A stretch of 11,741 nt of DNA, taken from the NCBI GenBank assembly GCA_964574875.1, contig CAZNOX010000023.1, positions 1 to 11,741 on the forward strand, in the 5' to 3' direction. Of this stretch, positions 1 to 7,044 are shown piece by piece. Source of the DNA: DSCS01 sp035391585 (GTDB lineage: Bacteria; Macinerneyibacteriota; Macinerneyibacteria; Macinerneyibacteriales; DSCS01). Made by a program: the position numbers and the translations under genes. Within the stretch, counting starts at the first letter, position 1, and every line of letters begins with the position of its first letter. Below the pieces are notes generated by a model that worked only from the letters and a program-made list of their open reading frames with translations, searched no databases and was not told the origin of the DNA.

Positions 1-30
1 CAAAGTGAACATGTGTTGAAGGGTGAGTGA
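1..30 (+). CDS. atpH: Probable 3' end of ATP synthase delta subunit gene (partial)
   Basis: Only the last nine codons and a TGA stop (28-30) are in the window. Frame 1 is open from the window edge to this stop, which overlaps the preferred atpA start as TGATG. The identity is inferred from position: atpH normally lies directly upstream of atpA in bacterial F-type operons. The stretch is too short to recognise delta from its residues. The stop/start overlap suggests translational coupling to atpA. Confidence 0.4.
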   Translation, partial: QSEHVLKGE

Positions 31-1670
31 TGGGTATGAAGATCAATGCAGAAGAACTGAAAGATGTTCTCCAGCGTGAGCTGGAGGGATATAAGACAGA
101 AGTCGATATTTCAGAAACAGGGTCTGTCATCGAAGTGGGAGACGGGATCGCCCGTATCTACGGAATAAAAAACGCCATGTCCATGGAACTGGTGGAGTTT
201 GAAAGCGGTGTCATGGGCGTGGTGCTGAACCTGGAAGAAAACAGCGCAGGAGTGGTGATCTTCGGAGATACCCGCCTGATCAAAGAGGGGGACAAAGTCA
301 GGACCACCGGGAATATCATGCAGACCAAGGTGGGAGAAGAGCTCCTGGGACGCATTGTCGACCCCCTGGCCAACCCTTTGGACGGGAAAGGGGAGCTGAA
401 AAGCAGCGAGACCCTGCCTATTGACAAGATCGCCCCCGGGATCGTCTATCGCCAGCCTGTCAAAGAGCCTCTGCAGACAGGCATCAAAGCCATCGATTCC
501 ATGATCCCCATCGGACGCGGCCAGCGTGAACTCATCATCGGGGACAGGCAGACGGGAAAGACAGCCATCGCCGTGGATACCATCATCAATCAAAAAGACA
601 AAAATGTGATCTGTATCTATGTGGCCATCGGGCAGAAACGCTCCACGGTGGCCCGTATTGTGGATACCCTGGAAAAATACGGGGCTATGGAGTATTCCAT
701 CATCGTTTCGGCTACGGCCAGTGACCCGGCTCCCCTTCAGTATATTGCTCCCTACGCCGGATGCGCCATGGGAGAATATTTCATGGGCAAAGGGGAAGAT
801 GTCCTCATCATCTACGACGACCTGACAAAACAGGCCGCTGCTTACCGCGAGATGTCTCTGCTGCTGAGACGTCCTCCGGGACGCGAAGCCTTCCCCGGAG
901 ATATCTTCTATCTTCATTCACGCCTTCTGGAGAGGGCCGCTAAACTCTCCGAGGAGATGGGCGGCGGGTCGCTCACTGCGCTTCCCATTATCGAGACCCA
1001 GGCCGGTGATATTTCAGCCTATATTCCCACTAATGTCATCTCCATTACAGACGGGCAGATCTTTTTGAGCGCTGATCTTTTCTATTCCGGTGTCCGTCCT
1101 GCGATCAACGTGGGGACCTCTGTCTCCCGTGTGGGCGGAAATGCCCAGATCAAAGCTATGAAACAGGTGGCCGGGACTCTGCGTCTGGATATGGCCCAGT
1201 TCAGGGAGCTTGAAGCCTTTGCCCAGTTCGGGTCTGAGCTGGATCCTGCCACACAAGCCCAGCTCACACGTGGCCGCCGCCTTGTGGAAGTGCTCAAACA
1301 GCCTCAGTACCGCCCCATGACCGTGGAAGAACAGATCGTCCAGATCTTTGCCGGGACAAGCGGTTACCTGGATGATGTTCCTCTCAGCCACATCGGCGCT
1401 TTTCTGGACAGGATCCTGGAAGAGCTTCCGGGCCTTGATTCCACAGTCCTGGAGACCATCAAAAAAGAGAAAAAGCTGGATGATGCGGTGAAAGAAAAAC
1501 TGGATAAAGCCATCGCATCGGTAAAAAAACGCTTTGTCAAGTCCATGGGGATCCAGGGAGAAGAGGATGACCTACCTCAAATAGAGGGGACATCACCCGA
1601 AAAGGACGCGAAGGCTGAACAATCCCAAGGGACTGAGAACGATACGAAAAACAGGAAAGAAAAGGAATAA
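30..1670 (+). CDS. atpA: F1 ATP synthase alpha subunit, with extra C-terminal tail
   Basis: This is the non-catalytic nucleotide-binding subunit of the F1 head (alpha3 beta3), on the cytoplasmic side of the membrane. Numbered from ATG 30 (546 aa), the Walker A GDRQTGKT is at about 171-178. The alpha/beta signature around PAINVGTSVSRVGG is at about 357-370 and contains the arginine that reaches the neighbouring catalytic site (about R367). I chose ATG 30 because AAGGG (19-23) sits six bases upstream and the start overlaps the preceding TGA. ATG 36 is the start most like family N-termini (MKIN...), and GTG 27 is also open. Usual alpha subunits are about 500-510 aa and end soon after a lysine-rich helix like KKRFVKS. 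Here about 39 further hydrophilic residues follow, rich in Glu, Asp, Gln and Ser. atpG follows after 8 bases. Confidence 0.97.
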   Translation: MGMKINAEELKDVLQRELEGYKTEVDISETGSVIEVGDGIARIYGIKNAMSMELVEFESGVMGVVLNLEENSAGVVIFGDTRLIKEGDKVRTTGNIMQTKVGEELLGRIVDPLANPLDGKGELKSSETLPIDKIAPGIVYRQPVKEPLQTGIKAIDSMIPIGRGQRELIIGDRQTGKTAIAVDTIINQKDKNVICIYVAIGQKRSTVARIVDTLEKYGAMEYSIIVSATASDPAPLQYIAPYAGCAMGEYFMGKGEDVLIIYDDLTKQAAAYREMSLLLRRPPGREAFPGDIFYLHSRLLERAAKLSEEMGGGSLTALPIIETQAGDISAYIPTNVISITDGQIFLSADLFYSGVRPAINVGTSVSRVGGNAQIKAMKQVAGTLRLDMAQFRELEAFAQFGSELDPATQAQLTRGRRLVEVLKQPQYRPMTVEEQIVQIFAGTSGYLDDVPLSHIGAFLDRILEELPGLDSTVLETIKKEKKLDDAVKEKLDKAIASVKKRFVKSMGIQGEEDDLPQIEGTSPEKDAKAEQSQGTENDTKNRKEKE

Positions 1671-1678
1671 CAGAGATC

Positions 1679-2521
1679 ATGGCCAACTTAAAAGCCATAC
1701 GCAAGCGCATTGCAAGCGTTCACAGCACGAAGAAGATCACACGGGCCATGAACATGGTGGCTGCTGCCAAACTGCGGAAGATGGAACAGCGCCTCATGGC
1801 TATGCGGCCTTATGCCGATGCCCTCATCAGTCTTGTGGAAAGACTCAATTATCATGTGGAGACGGCTCATCCCTTTTATACCCGCCGCGAGGGAGGGGTC
1901 CCCTTCTATCTTTTCATCTCAGGGGACAAGGGCCTGTGCGGCTCCTTTAACAGCAATATCATCAGGCTGGGGCGTGACCTTGTGAAAGAGAACCCCAAAG
2001 CCTACAAGGCTGTCATGGGGAAGAAGGCGCGTGATGCCTTCAGGCGCATGGAGATCCCCGTGGAAGCGGCTTATACGGATATCTTCGATCCTCCCACCTA
2101 TCACGTGGCTCAGGAGATCGCCGATTTCCTCGCCCGTTTCTATCTGGAGCATGAGGATGTCTCTGAGATCATTGTCGTTTACAACCGTTTCAAGAATTCC
2201 ATTGTCTCAGAGATCACACAGGAGACCTTTCTGCCCCGGATCAGGGAGATCGAAGAGCCGAAACGCATCTTTCTGGCAGAACCGGACATGGGCACCATGC
2301 TGGAATCGGCCATGAGGGAGTACCTGGAATCAGAGATGTACCGGATCATGCTGGAATCACTGGCCAGTGAGCACGGGGCCAGGATGACCGCCATGGAAGC
2401 GGCCACGGATAACGCTGAAGAGATGATCAATGAGCTGGTCCTCAAGGCCAACAGAGAGCGCCAGTCCATGATCACCACCGAGATCTCGGAGATCGTCGGC
2501 GGAGCCAATGCACTGCAATAA
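1679..2521 (+). CDS. atpG: F1 ATP synthase gamma subunit
   Basis: Gamma is the central rotating shaft of F1. The 280-residue product has the usual length. The N-terminal helix has the family pattern of basic and small residues (KKITRAMNMVAAAKLRK, about 18-34). The C-terminal helix has the conserved ESLASEHGARMTAMEAATDNA block (about 226-246) and an ending close to RQSMITTEISEIVGGANAL. These two helices form the coiled coil inside the alpha3 beta3 ring. The gene lies 8 bases after atpA and 15 bases before atpD. Its Shine-Dalgarno sequence is weak (GAGA just upstream, or AAAGGA about 12 bases away), so translation may depend on coupling to atpA. Nothing appears truncated. Confidence 0.97.
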   Translation: MANLKAIRKRIASVHSTKKITRAMNMVAAAKLRKMEQRLMAMRPYADALISLVERLNYHVETAHPFYTRREGGVPFYLFISGDKGLCGSFNSNIIRLGRDLVKENPKAYKAVMGKKARDAFRRMEIPVEAAYTDIFDPPTYHVAQEIADFLARFYLEHEDVSEIIVVYNRFKNSIVSEITQETFLPRIREIEEPKRIFLAEPDMGTMLESAMREYLESEMYRIMLESLASEHGARMTAMEAATDNAEEMINELVLKANRERQSMITTEISEIVGGANALQ

Positions 2522-2536
2522 TATTGGAGGATAAGG

Positions 2537-4072
2537 ATGAATAAAGGATCGATTTTTCGGATTGTCGGGCCGGTTGTGGATGTCGTCTTCCCCCCGGGGA
2601 AGCTGCCGGCGATTTTTAATGCCCTCACCATTGAACGCGAGGAGGGGACCCTTGTGCTGGAAGTGGCTCAGCATCTGGGGGATAATATCGTCAGAACCAT
2701 TGCCATGTCCTCCACAGACGGCTTAAAGCGTGATCAGGAGGTCATCGATACCGGGCGTCCCATCTCCATCCCCGTGGGGAAAGAGACCCTGGGCCGGATC
2801 ATGAATGTCACAGGAGATCCCATCGATGAGGGGGGAGCTCTGGATACCGAAGAACGCTGGGCCATCCACCGCCCGGCTCCCACCCTGGAAGAGCAGAATA
2901 CTGCAACGGAGATCCTTGAGACGGGGATCAAGGTCGTGGATCTTCTGGCTCCCTACATGAAGGGGGGAAAGGTGGGCCTTTTCGGCGGAGCCGGTGTGGG
3001 GAAGACCGTGCTCATCCAGGAGCTTATCCGGAATATCGCCACGGAACATGGCGGGTATTCCGTCTTCAGCGGTGTGGGAGAACGGACCCGTGAAGGAAAT
3101 GACCTGTGGCTGGAGATGAAAGATTCCGGAGTCATCGAAAAGACAGCCCTGATCTTCGGACAGATGAATGAACCTCCCGGAGCCAGGCTTCGCGTGGGGT
3201 TGACCGGGCTCACCGTCGCCGAGTATTTCCGCGACGTGGAGCATCAGGATGTCCTTCTCTTTATCGACAATATTTTCCGGTTTACCCAGGCCGGGTCGGA
3301 AGTCTCCGCTTTGCTGGGACGTATGCCCTCGGCCGTGGGATATCAGCCCACACTGGCCACGGAGATGGGCGCTCTCCAGGAGAGGATCACCTCCACCAAC
3401 AAAGGGTCCATCACCTCTGTCCAGGCCATCTATGTCCCGGCGGACGACTATACGGACCCGGCGCCGGCCAATGCCTTCACCCATCTGGATGCCACGACGA
3501 ACCTCAGCCGTAAGATCGTGGAACTGGGGATCTATCCTGCCGTGGATCCTCTGGCCTCCACATCGCGGATCCTGAGCCCGGAAGTCGTCGGCGAAGAACA
3601 CTACCAGGTGGCCCGTGAAGTCCAGAGGATCCTCCAGAAATATAATGAACTCCAGGATATCATCGCCATTCTCGGAATGGAAGAACTGAGCGAAGAGGAC
3701 AAGATCACCGTCGCCCGTGCGCGCCGGCTCCAGCGTTTCCTCTCTCAACCCTTCTTCGTGGCCGAAGAGTTTACAGGAATGGCGGGAAAATATGTCCCTC
3801 TTGAGGATACAGTCAAGGGATTCCGTGAGATCATCGACGGAAAACATGACGATCTTCCTGAACAGGCCTTCATCTATGTGGGCACCATCGAAGAGGCCAG
3901 GGAAAAAGCTGACCGCCTCAAGGGAACACGCCCCCATGCCGGAGCTGACATTAAAAAAAAGGCGAAGGCTGAAGAGAAGGAAGAGAAAAGCAGTTCCTCC
4001 ACCCCTGAGATAACCAAAATGAAGAAAAAGAAAACAGAGGGACAAGCTAAAAAAAAGAAAACGAAGAAATAA
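2537..4072 (+). CDS. atpD: F1 ATP synthase beta subunit (catalytic), with lysine-rich C-terminal tail
   Basis: Beta carries the ATP-forming sites. The 511-aa product shows Walker A GGAGVGKT (150-157), the catalytic glutamate in GERTREG (E182), Walker B ending LLFIDN (D244), and the signature PAVDPLASTSR (334-344). The DELSEED lever reads EELSEED (382-388), a conservative change. GGAGG (2526-2530) lies six bases before the ATG. Family members usually end near residue 460-470, just after the helix containing YVGTIEEAREKA. Here about 50 residues follow (461-511) with 18 lysines, a four-serine run and a KKKKTKK end. An A8-G run at 3953-3961 opens the tail in the phase of a -1 slippery site. atpC follows after 37 bases, so the tail is not a read-through of a lost stop into the next gene. 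Confidence 0.97.
   Translation: MNKGSIFRIVGPVVDVVFPPGKLPAIFNALTIEREEGTLVLEVAQHLGDNIVRTIAMSSTDGLKRDQEVIDTGRPISIPVGKETLGRIMNVTGDPIDEGGALDTEERWAIHRPAPTLEEQNTATEILETGIKVVDLLAPYMKGGKVGLFGGAGVGKTVLIQELIRNIATEHGGYSVFSGVGERTREGNDLWLEMKDSGVIEKTALIFGQMNEPPGARLRVGLTGLTVAEYFRDVEHQDVLLFIDNIFRFTQAGSEVSALLGRMPSAVGYQPTLATEMGALQERITSTNKGSITSVQAIYVPADDYTDPAPANAFTHLDATTNLSRKIVELGIYPAVDPLASTSRILSPEVVGEEHYQVAREVQRILQKYNELQDIIAILGMEELSEEDKITVARARRLQRFLSQPFFVAEEFTGMAGKYVPLEDTVKGFREIIDGKHDDLPEQAFIYVGTIEEAREKADRLKGTRPHAGADIKKKAKAEEKEEKSSSSTPEITKMKKKKTEGQAKKKKTKK
3953..3972 (+). promoter_or_regulatory. Possible -1 frameshift site inside atpD
   Basis: Codons 473-475 of atpD are AAA AAA AAG, which contain A AAA AAG (3955-3961) in the same phase as the dnaX programmed frameshift site. 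A -1 slip makes the next codons GGC GAA GGC TGA (stop at 3970-3972). The product would be about 478 residues without the lysine tail. GGAG at 3941-3944 lies 10 bases upstream of the heptamer, similar to the spacing of the stimulatory Shine-Dalgarno in dnaX. The only downstream hairpin I see is weak (AGGAA 3978-3982 with TTCCT 3994-3998). Lysine codons in a lysine-rich tail can produce such a run by chance, so this is a hypothesis. Confidence 0.3.
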
Positions 4073-4109
4073 GGGCGCGGCCCATGCGAGATAAGAAAGG
4101 GATATCATC

Positions 4110-4523
4110 ATGGCTGAACTCGTTCTGAAAATCGTTGTCCCTGAAGGGGTCAAGACAGAAGAGGAGGCGCAGACTCTCATCCTTCCCGGAGAGGCAGGGG
4201 AGTTTTCCGTCTATCCCCGCCACATCTCCATGGTCACTCCTCTGACCCCAGGGAAGATCACCATCTCGTTTCCCGGGAAAAATGAGAGGATCATGGCCAC
4301 ATCGGGAGGAATCTGTGAAGTGGATCCGCAAAGGGTCACCCTGATCCTCAGAAGTGCTGAGTTTGCTGATGAAATCGATGTCCCCAGGGCTCAAAAAGCT
4401 AAAGAGCGCGCTGAAAAACGCCTCTCTTCCCATGATGAGGAGATCGACGTGAAGCGGGCCCAGTCAGCCCTCCACCGGGCGCTGATCCGTCTTGATGTGG
4501 CTGAGACGCTTTCCCGTTTCTGA
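4110..4523 (+). CDS. atpC: F1 ATP synthase epsilon subunit
   Basis: Epsilon links the gamma shaft to the c-ring and can inhibit ATP hydrolysis. The 137-aa product has the N-terminal beta-sandwich pattern (LILPGEAGEFSVYPRHISMVTPL at about 23-45) and a two-helix C-terminal domain (about 88-135). The C-terminal domain contains IDVPRA (89-94), matching the I/LDxxRA motif that binds ATP in some bacterial epsilon subunits. A second similar sequence, IDVKRA (112-117), lies 23 residues later. AAAGGGA (4096-4102) is seven bases before the ATG. The last 29 bases overlap the start of the next gene, so atpC is probably translationally coupled to it. ATG 4084 is out of frame and not used. Confidence 0.95.
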   Translation: MAELVLKIVVPEGVKTEEEAQTLILPGEAGEFSVYPRHISMVTPLTPGKITISFPGKNERIMATSGGICEVDPQRVTLILRSAEFADEIDVPRAQKAKERAEKRLSSHDEEIDVKRAQSALHRALIRLDVAETLSRF

Positions 4524-5232
4524 TTATGACCAGTCGGCCATTGCCGGGCTGAAACTGATCCAGCCCCGAAAGGGGTTCCGCATTTCTCATGATTCTCTGC
4601 TGCTCTATCTCTCTCTTCCCATGGGCTCTCCTTCAGTCCTGGACATCGGTTCAGGATGCGGGATCCTGTCTCTTCTTTACGCCCGAGACAATCCCGTTTC
4701 ATCTGTCACGGGAATCGACATCCTGCAGACAAACCGTGACCTGGCTCTTCTGAATGCCCAAAGAAACGGCCTTTCCCGTGTCCGGTTCCTGGCCGGTGAT
4801 ATCAGGAGTTTCAGAGAAGAGGAGCCTTACGCTCTCATCTTTTCAAACCCGCCGTACCGCAAAGCAGGAAGCGGACGGCTCAGCCCCTTCCCTGATAAGA
4901 ATATCGCTCTCTATGATTCGCATCTTGATTTTGATTCCCTTTTTCAGGCGGTACAGCGGCTTTTATCCCCACAAGGCCTCTTTTTTATGGTAATATGGGA
5001 GGGACGGCGGATCGAGATGCTATCAAAAGCCAGGGAAGCCTCTCTCTTTCCCTGTGTTGATATGATTTACCGGGGAGAGGAGCCGAACCATCACTCTTTC
5101 GTGGTGACAGGATTCGGACGCGCCGAACAGGAGTTCAGACGAGTGAGCATGGATTTTGACGAGTGGTCTCAGAAGATCCGCGCATGGATGCTCAGAGATA
5201 TGATGAAAGGGGAACGTCATGAAGACATGTGA
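4495..5232 (+). CDS. TrmN6-type tRNA/adenine-N6 methyltransferase
   Basis: This is a class I SAM-dependent methyltransferase of the TrmN6 (YfiC)/HemK-like N6-adenine group. From ATG 4495 (245 aa) it shows the family N-terminus LIQPRKGFRISHDSLLL (about 21-37), SAM-binding motif I LDIGSGCG (49-56), an acidic motif II residue in GID (about 73-75) and the catalytic NPPY (118-121) of enzymes that methylate an exocyclic amino group. E. coli TrmN6 modifies A37 of tRNA1(Val). The substrate here is inferred from the family. TTG 4492 is an in-frame alternative start. The gene overlaps atpC by 29 bases with no clear ribosome binding site, and overlaps hutI by 14 bases. Some NPPY enzymes modify proteins or rRNA, so I give no symbol. 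Confidence 0.85.
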   Translation: MWLRRFPVSDYDQSAIAGLKLIQPRKGFRISHDSLLLYLSLPMGSPSVLDIGSGCGILSLLYARDNPVSSVTGIDILQTNRDLALLNAQRNGLSRVRFLAGDIRSFREEEPYALIFSNPPYRKAGSGRLSPFPDKNIALYDSHLDFDSLFQAVQRLLSPQGLFFMVIWEGRRIEMLSKAREASLFPCVDMIYRGEEPNHHSFVVTGFGRAEQEFRRVSMDFDEWSQKIRAWMLRDMMKGERHEDM

Positions 5233-6475
5233 CCTGCTTTTAAAAAACTGCCGTGAAGTGGTGACCCCTCTCTACGATACTGCACGAGGGGGAGAGGCCG
5301 GAGCGTTCAGTTCTTTACCCGATATGGATATTTCCATCACAGGAGGATATATCGATGACGTGGGCCCAGGCCTTCTCCGTAAAGCCGCCAGGGAGATCGA
5401 TGCCTCAGCCTTTGTGGCCCTCCCCGGGTTTATCGACTCTCATACCCATCTTGTCTACGGAGGAAGCCGGGAAGAGGAGTTTATTCTCAGGCTCAGGGGA
5501 GCGTCCTATGAGGAGATCGCCGCAGCCGGCGGGGGGATCAAGAACTCCGTCCACCATACACGCTCTTTGACAGAAGACGAACTTTTTAAACTGGCTCTTC
5601 CCAGGATGGAAGAGCTTCTGGCCCACGGGACCACCACCGTGGAGATCAAAAGCGGATATGGCCTGGATACGGAGAACGAACTCAAGATGCTCCGCGTGAT
5701 CAGACGCCTTCAGAAGGCCTATCCTGACACCATTGTCTCCACATTCATGGGCCCCCACGAGATCCCTCCCGGAGAGACGGAAAAGTCCTATATGGATATT
5801 GTCTGTGAGGAGATGCTCCCCCGGGTCAGAGAGGAAAACCTGGCGGAGTTTGCTGATATTTTTGTGGAGAAGGGTGTCTTTTCGCCTGAAAGCGGCAAAC
5901 GGTATTTTAAGGAAGCCCGAAGGCTCGGTTTTAAGCTGAAGATCCATGCCGATGAACTCCACCCTCTGGGCGGAGCGGAGCTGGCGGCACGGTTCAAGGC
6001 TGTGAGCGCCGACCATCTCATGCAGATCTCCCATCAGGGGATCCAGGCGCTGGCTGAATCCGACACCGTGGCCACTCTTCTGCCGGGGACTTCTTTTTTC
6101 CTCATGATGAAGGATTATGCTCCGGCGCGGAGCCTGATCTCTGCAGGGGCCATGGTCGCCCTGGCCTCTGACTTTAACCCGGGAAGCAACCATGGCTTTA
6201 ATATGCAGTTTATCATGAATCTTGCCGCCATGACGCTGAAGATGACCCCAGGTGAGGTCATCAACGCTGTCACGGTGAATGCCGCCCATGCGCTCTCCCT
6301 GTCCGACCGGGGGAGGATCGCACCGGGGAAAAGGGGGGACCTCATCCTCCTGGATATTCCCAATTATCAACACCTCTTTTACAACTACGGCATCAACAAT
6401 GTGGCCAAAGTGATTAAAAACGGGACGGTGATCCTTGAAAATACGCGTCGAACCTCTCACATGCCGCAACTGTGA
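5219..6475 (+). CDS. hutI: Imidazolonepropionase
   Basis: HutI opens the ring of 4-imidazolone-5-propionate to N-formimino-L-glutamate, the third step of histidine degradation, in the cytoplasm. The 418-aa product has normal family length and amidohydrolase metal-ligand motifs: HTH (H75, H77) after LPGFIDS, H243 in KIHADE with nearby E246, and D318 in SDFNPGS. The family block RLRGASYEEIAAAGGGI is at about 91-107. AAAGGGG sits six to seven bases before ATG 5219. The gene overlaps the methyltransferase gene at its 5' end and the zinc-ribbon gene at its 3' end. No hutH, hutU or formiminoglutamate enzyme is present in this window, so the rest of the pathway must be elsewhere if it exists. The ending (TRRTSHMPQL) may be shaped by the overlap. 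Confidence 0.95.
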   Translation: MKTCDLLLKNCREVVTPLYDTARGGEAGAFSSLPDMDISITGGYIDDVGPGLLRKAAREIDASAFVALPGFIDSHTHLVYGGSREEEFILRLRGASYEEIAAAGGGIKNSVHHTRSLTEDELFKLALPRMEELLAHGTTTVEIKSGYGLDTENELKMLRVIRRLQKAYPDTIVSTFMGPHEIPPGETEKSYMDIVCEEMLPRVREENLAEFADIFVEKGVFSPESGKRYFKEARRLGFKLKIHADELHPLGGAELAARFKAVSADHLMQISHQGIQALAESDTVATLLPGTSFFLMMKDYAPARSLISAGAMVALASDFNPGSNHGFNMQFIMNLAAMTLKMTPGEVINAVTVNAAHALSLSDRGRIAPGKRGDLILLDIPNYQHLFYNYGINNVAKVIKNGTVILENTRRTSHMPQL

Positions 6476-6983
6476 TCATCCCCTCGCGGGTTTCGAGGAC
6501 GATCTTTTCTGGGCATGTGAAAACTGCGGAGCCACCTGGGCATGGAGTGAAGAGGGGTTGAAACGGGAACCCTTCCTCATCCCGTCTCCCGCCCCTGTCC
6601 GGGAAGGGCTCTTTTATCTTCCCTTCTACATGTTCCGGTTCCGGGACAACGACTTTTATCTTCCCGCCTACCGCATGGGTCTGGTCACTCCGAAGATGAA
6701 TCTCTCCTATGCCTTTTCCATTGAAAGAAAAGAGCATCTCTCTTTTGAAAAAGCCTCATTGGGACGGGGTGTCCGTGTCCCGGCCAAGTCGATGATCCCT
6801 CTCCTCCAGGCATACATCCTGCTCTTTTATGATAAGGAGATCTCCATTGATGAAGCGGCCCGGCTGCAATACAGGATCTGCGGGATGCCCTGTTTTCTCC
6901 AGGGGGATGAGATCACCGACCTGGTCTGGGGCTACAGGATGTCAGCCCACTGTGTGGAGAGGCTGGACGACTATTGTTTCTGA
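6435..6983 (+). CDS. Small protein with N-terminal zinc ribbon, function unknown
   Basis: I do not recognise this 182-aa protein at family level. It begins with a C4 zinc ribbon: C10-x2-C13 and C28-x2-C31 around an aromatic turn (FWACENCGATW). Then comes an aromatic-rich region with FYLPFYMFRFRDNDFYLPAY (about 55-74). The C-terminal half contains an LLFYDKEISIDEAARL helix-like segment (about 131-146). The pattern 'LPFY..., DFYLPAY' resembles uncharacterised bacterial proteins that pair a zinc ribbon with this kind of domain. The start is probably TTG 6435, because the codons before C10 are needed and no ATG lies between; a weak GGGACGG lies upstream. It overlaps hutI by 41 bases and is the last gene before a new promoter, so it is probably cotranscribed with hutI. 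Confidence 0.75.
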   Translation: MKIRVEPLTCRNCDHPLAGFEDDLFWACENCGATWAWSEEGLKREPFLIPSPAPVREGLFYLPFYMFRFRDNDFYLPAYRMGLVTPKMNLSYAFSIERKEHLSFEKASLGRGVRVPAKSMIPLLQAYILLFYDKEISIDEAARLQYRICGMPCFLQGDEITDLVWGYRMSAHCVERLDDYCF

Positions 6984-7010
6984 AAAAAGAATAAAAAAAA
7001 GTCGAGTGGC

Positions 7011-7038
7011 TTGAAGTTTTTCATAAACCATTTATAAT
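7011..7038 (+). promoter_or_regulatory. Sigma70-type promoter for the exported-protein operon
   Basis: TTGAAG (7011-7016) and TATAAT (7033-7038) are separated by 16 bases, in an AT-rich stretch just after the zinc-ribbon gene. The -10 box is a perfect consensus match. Transcription would start near 7045, leaving a leader of about 220 nt before the ATG at 7265. No terminator separates this promoter from the upstream genes. Confidence 0.7.
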
Positions 7039-7044
7039 AGAATA

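Noticed and set aside
4049..4057. A second A8-G run near the end of atpD as another frameshift site
   Set aside because: A -1 shift here would only lengthen the tail by about two dozen unrelated residues and run into atpC in the wrong frame, so no useful product is expected.
2723..4180. A long open frame of 485 codons on the minus strand across atpD
   Set aside because: It is antisense to the fully conserved atpD and atpC start, has no family-like motifs, and reflects codon bias of the real gene on the other strand.
5405..6469. A 354-codon minus-strand frame opposite hutI
   Set aside because: It is the mirror of the well-supported hutI gene, and its translation is His/Gly/Asp-rich with no recognisable domain.
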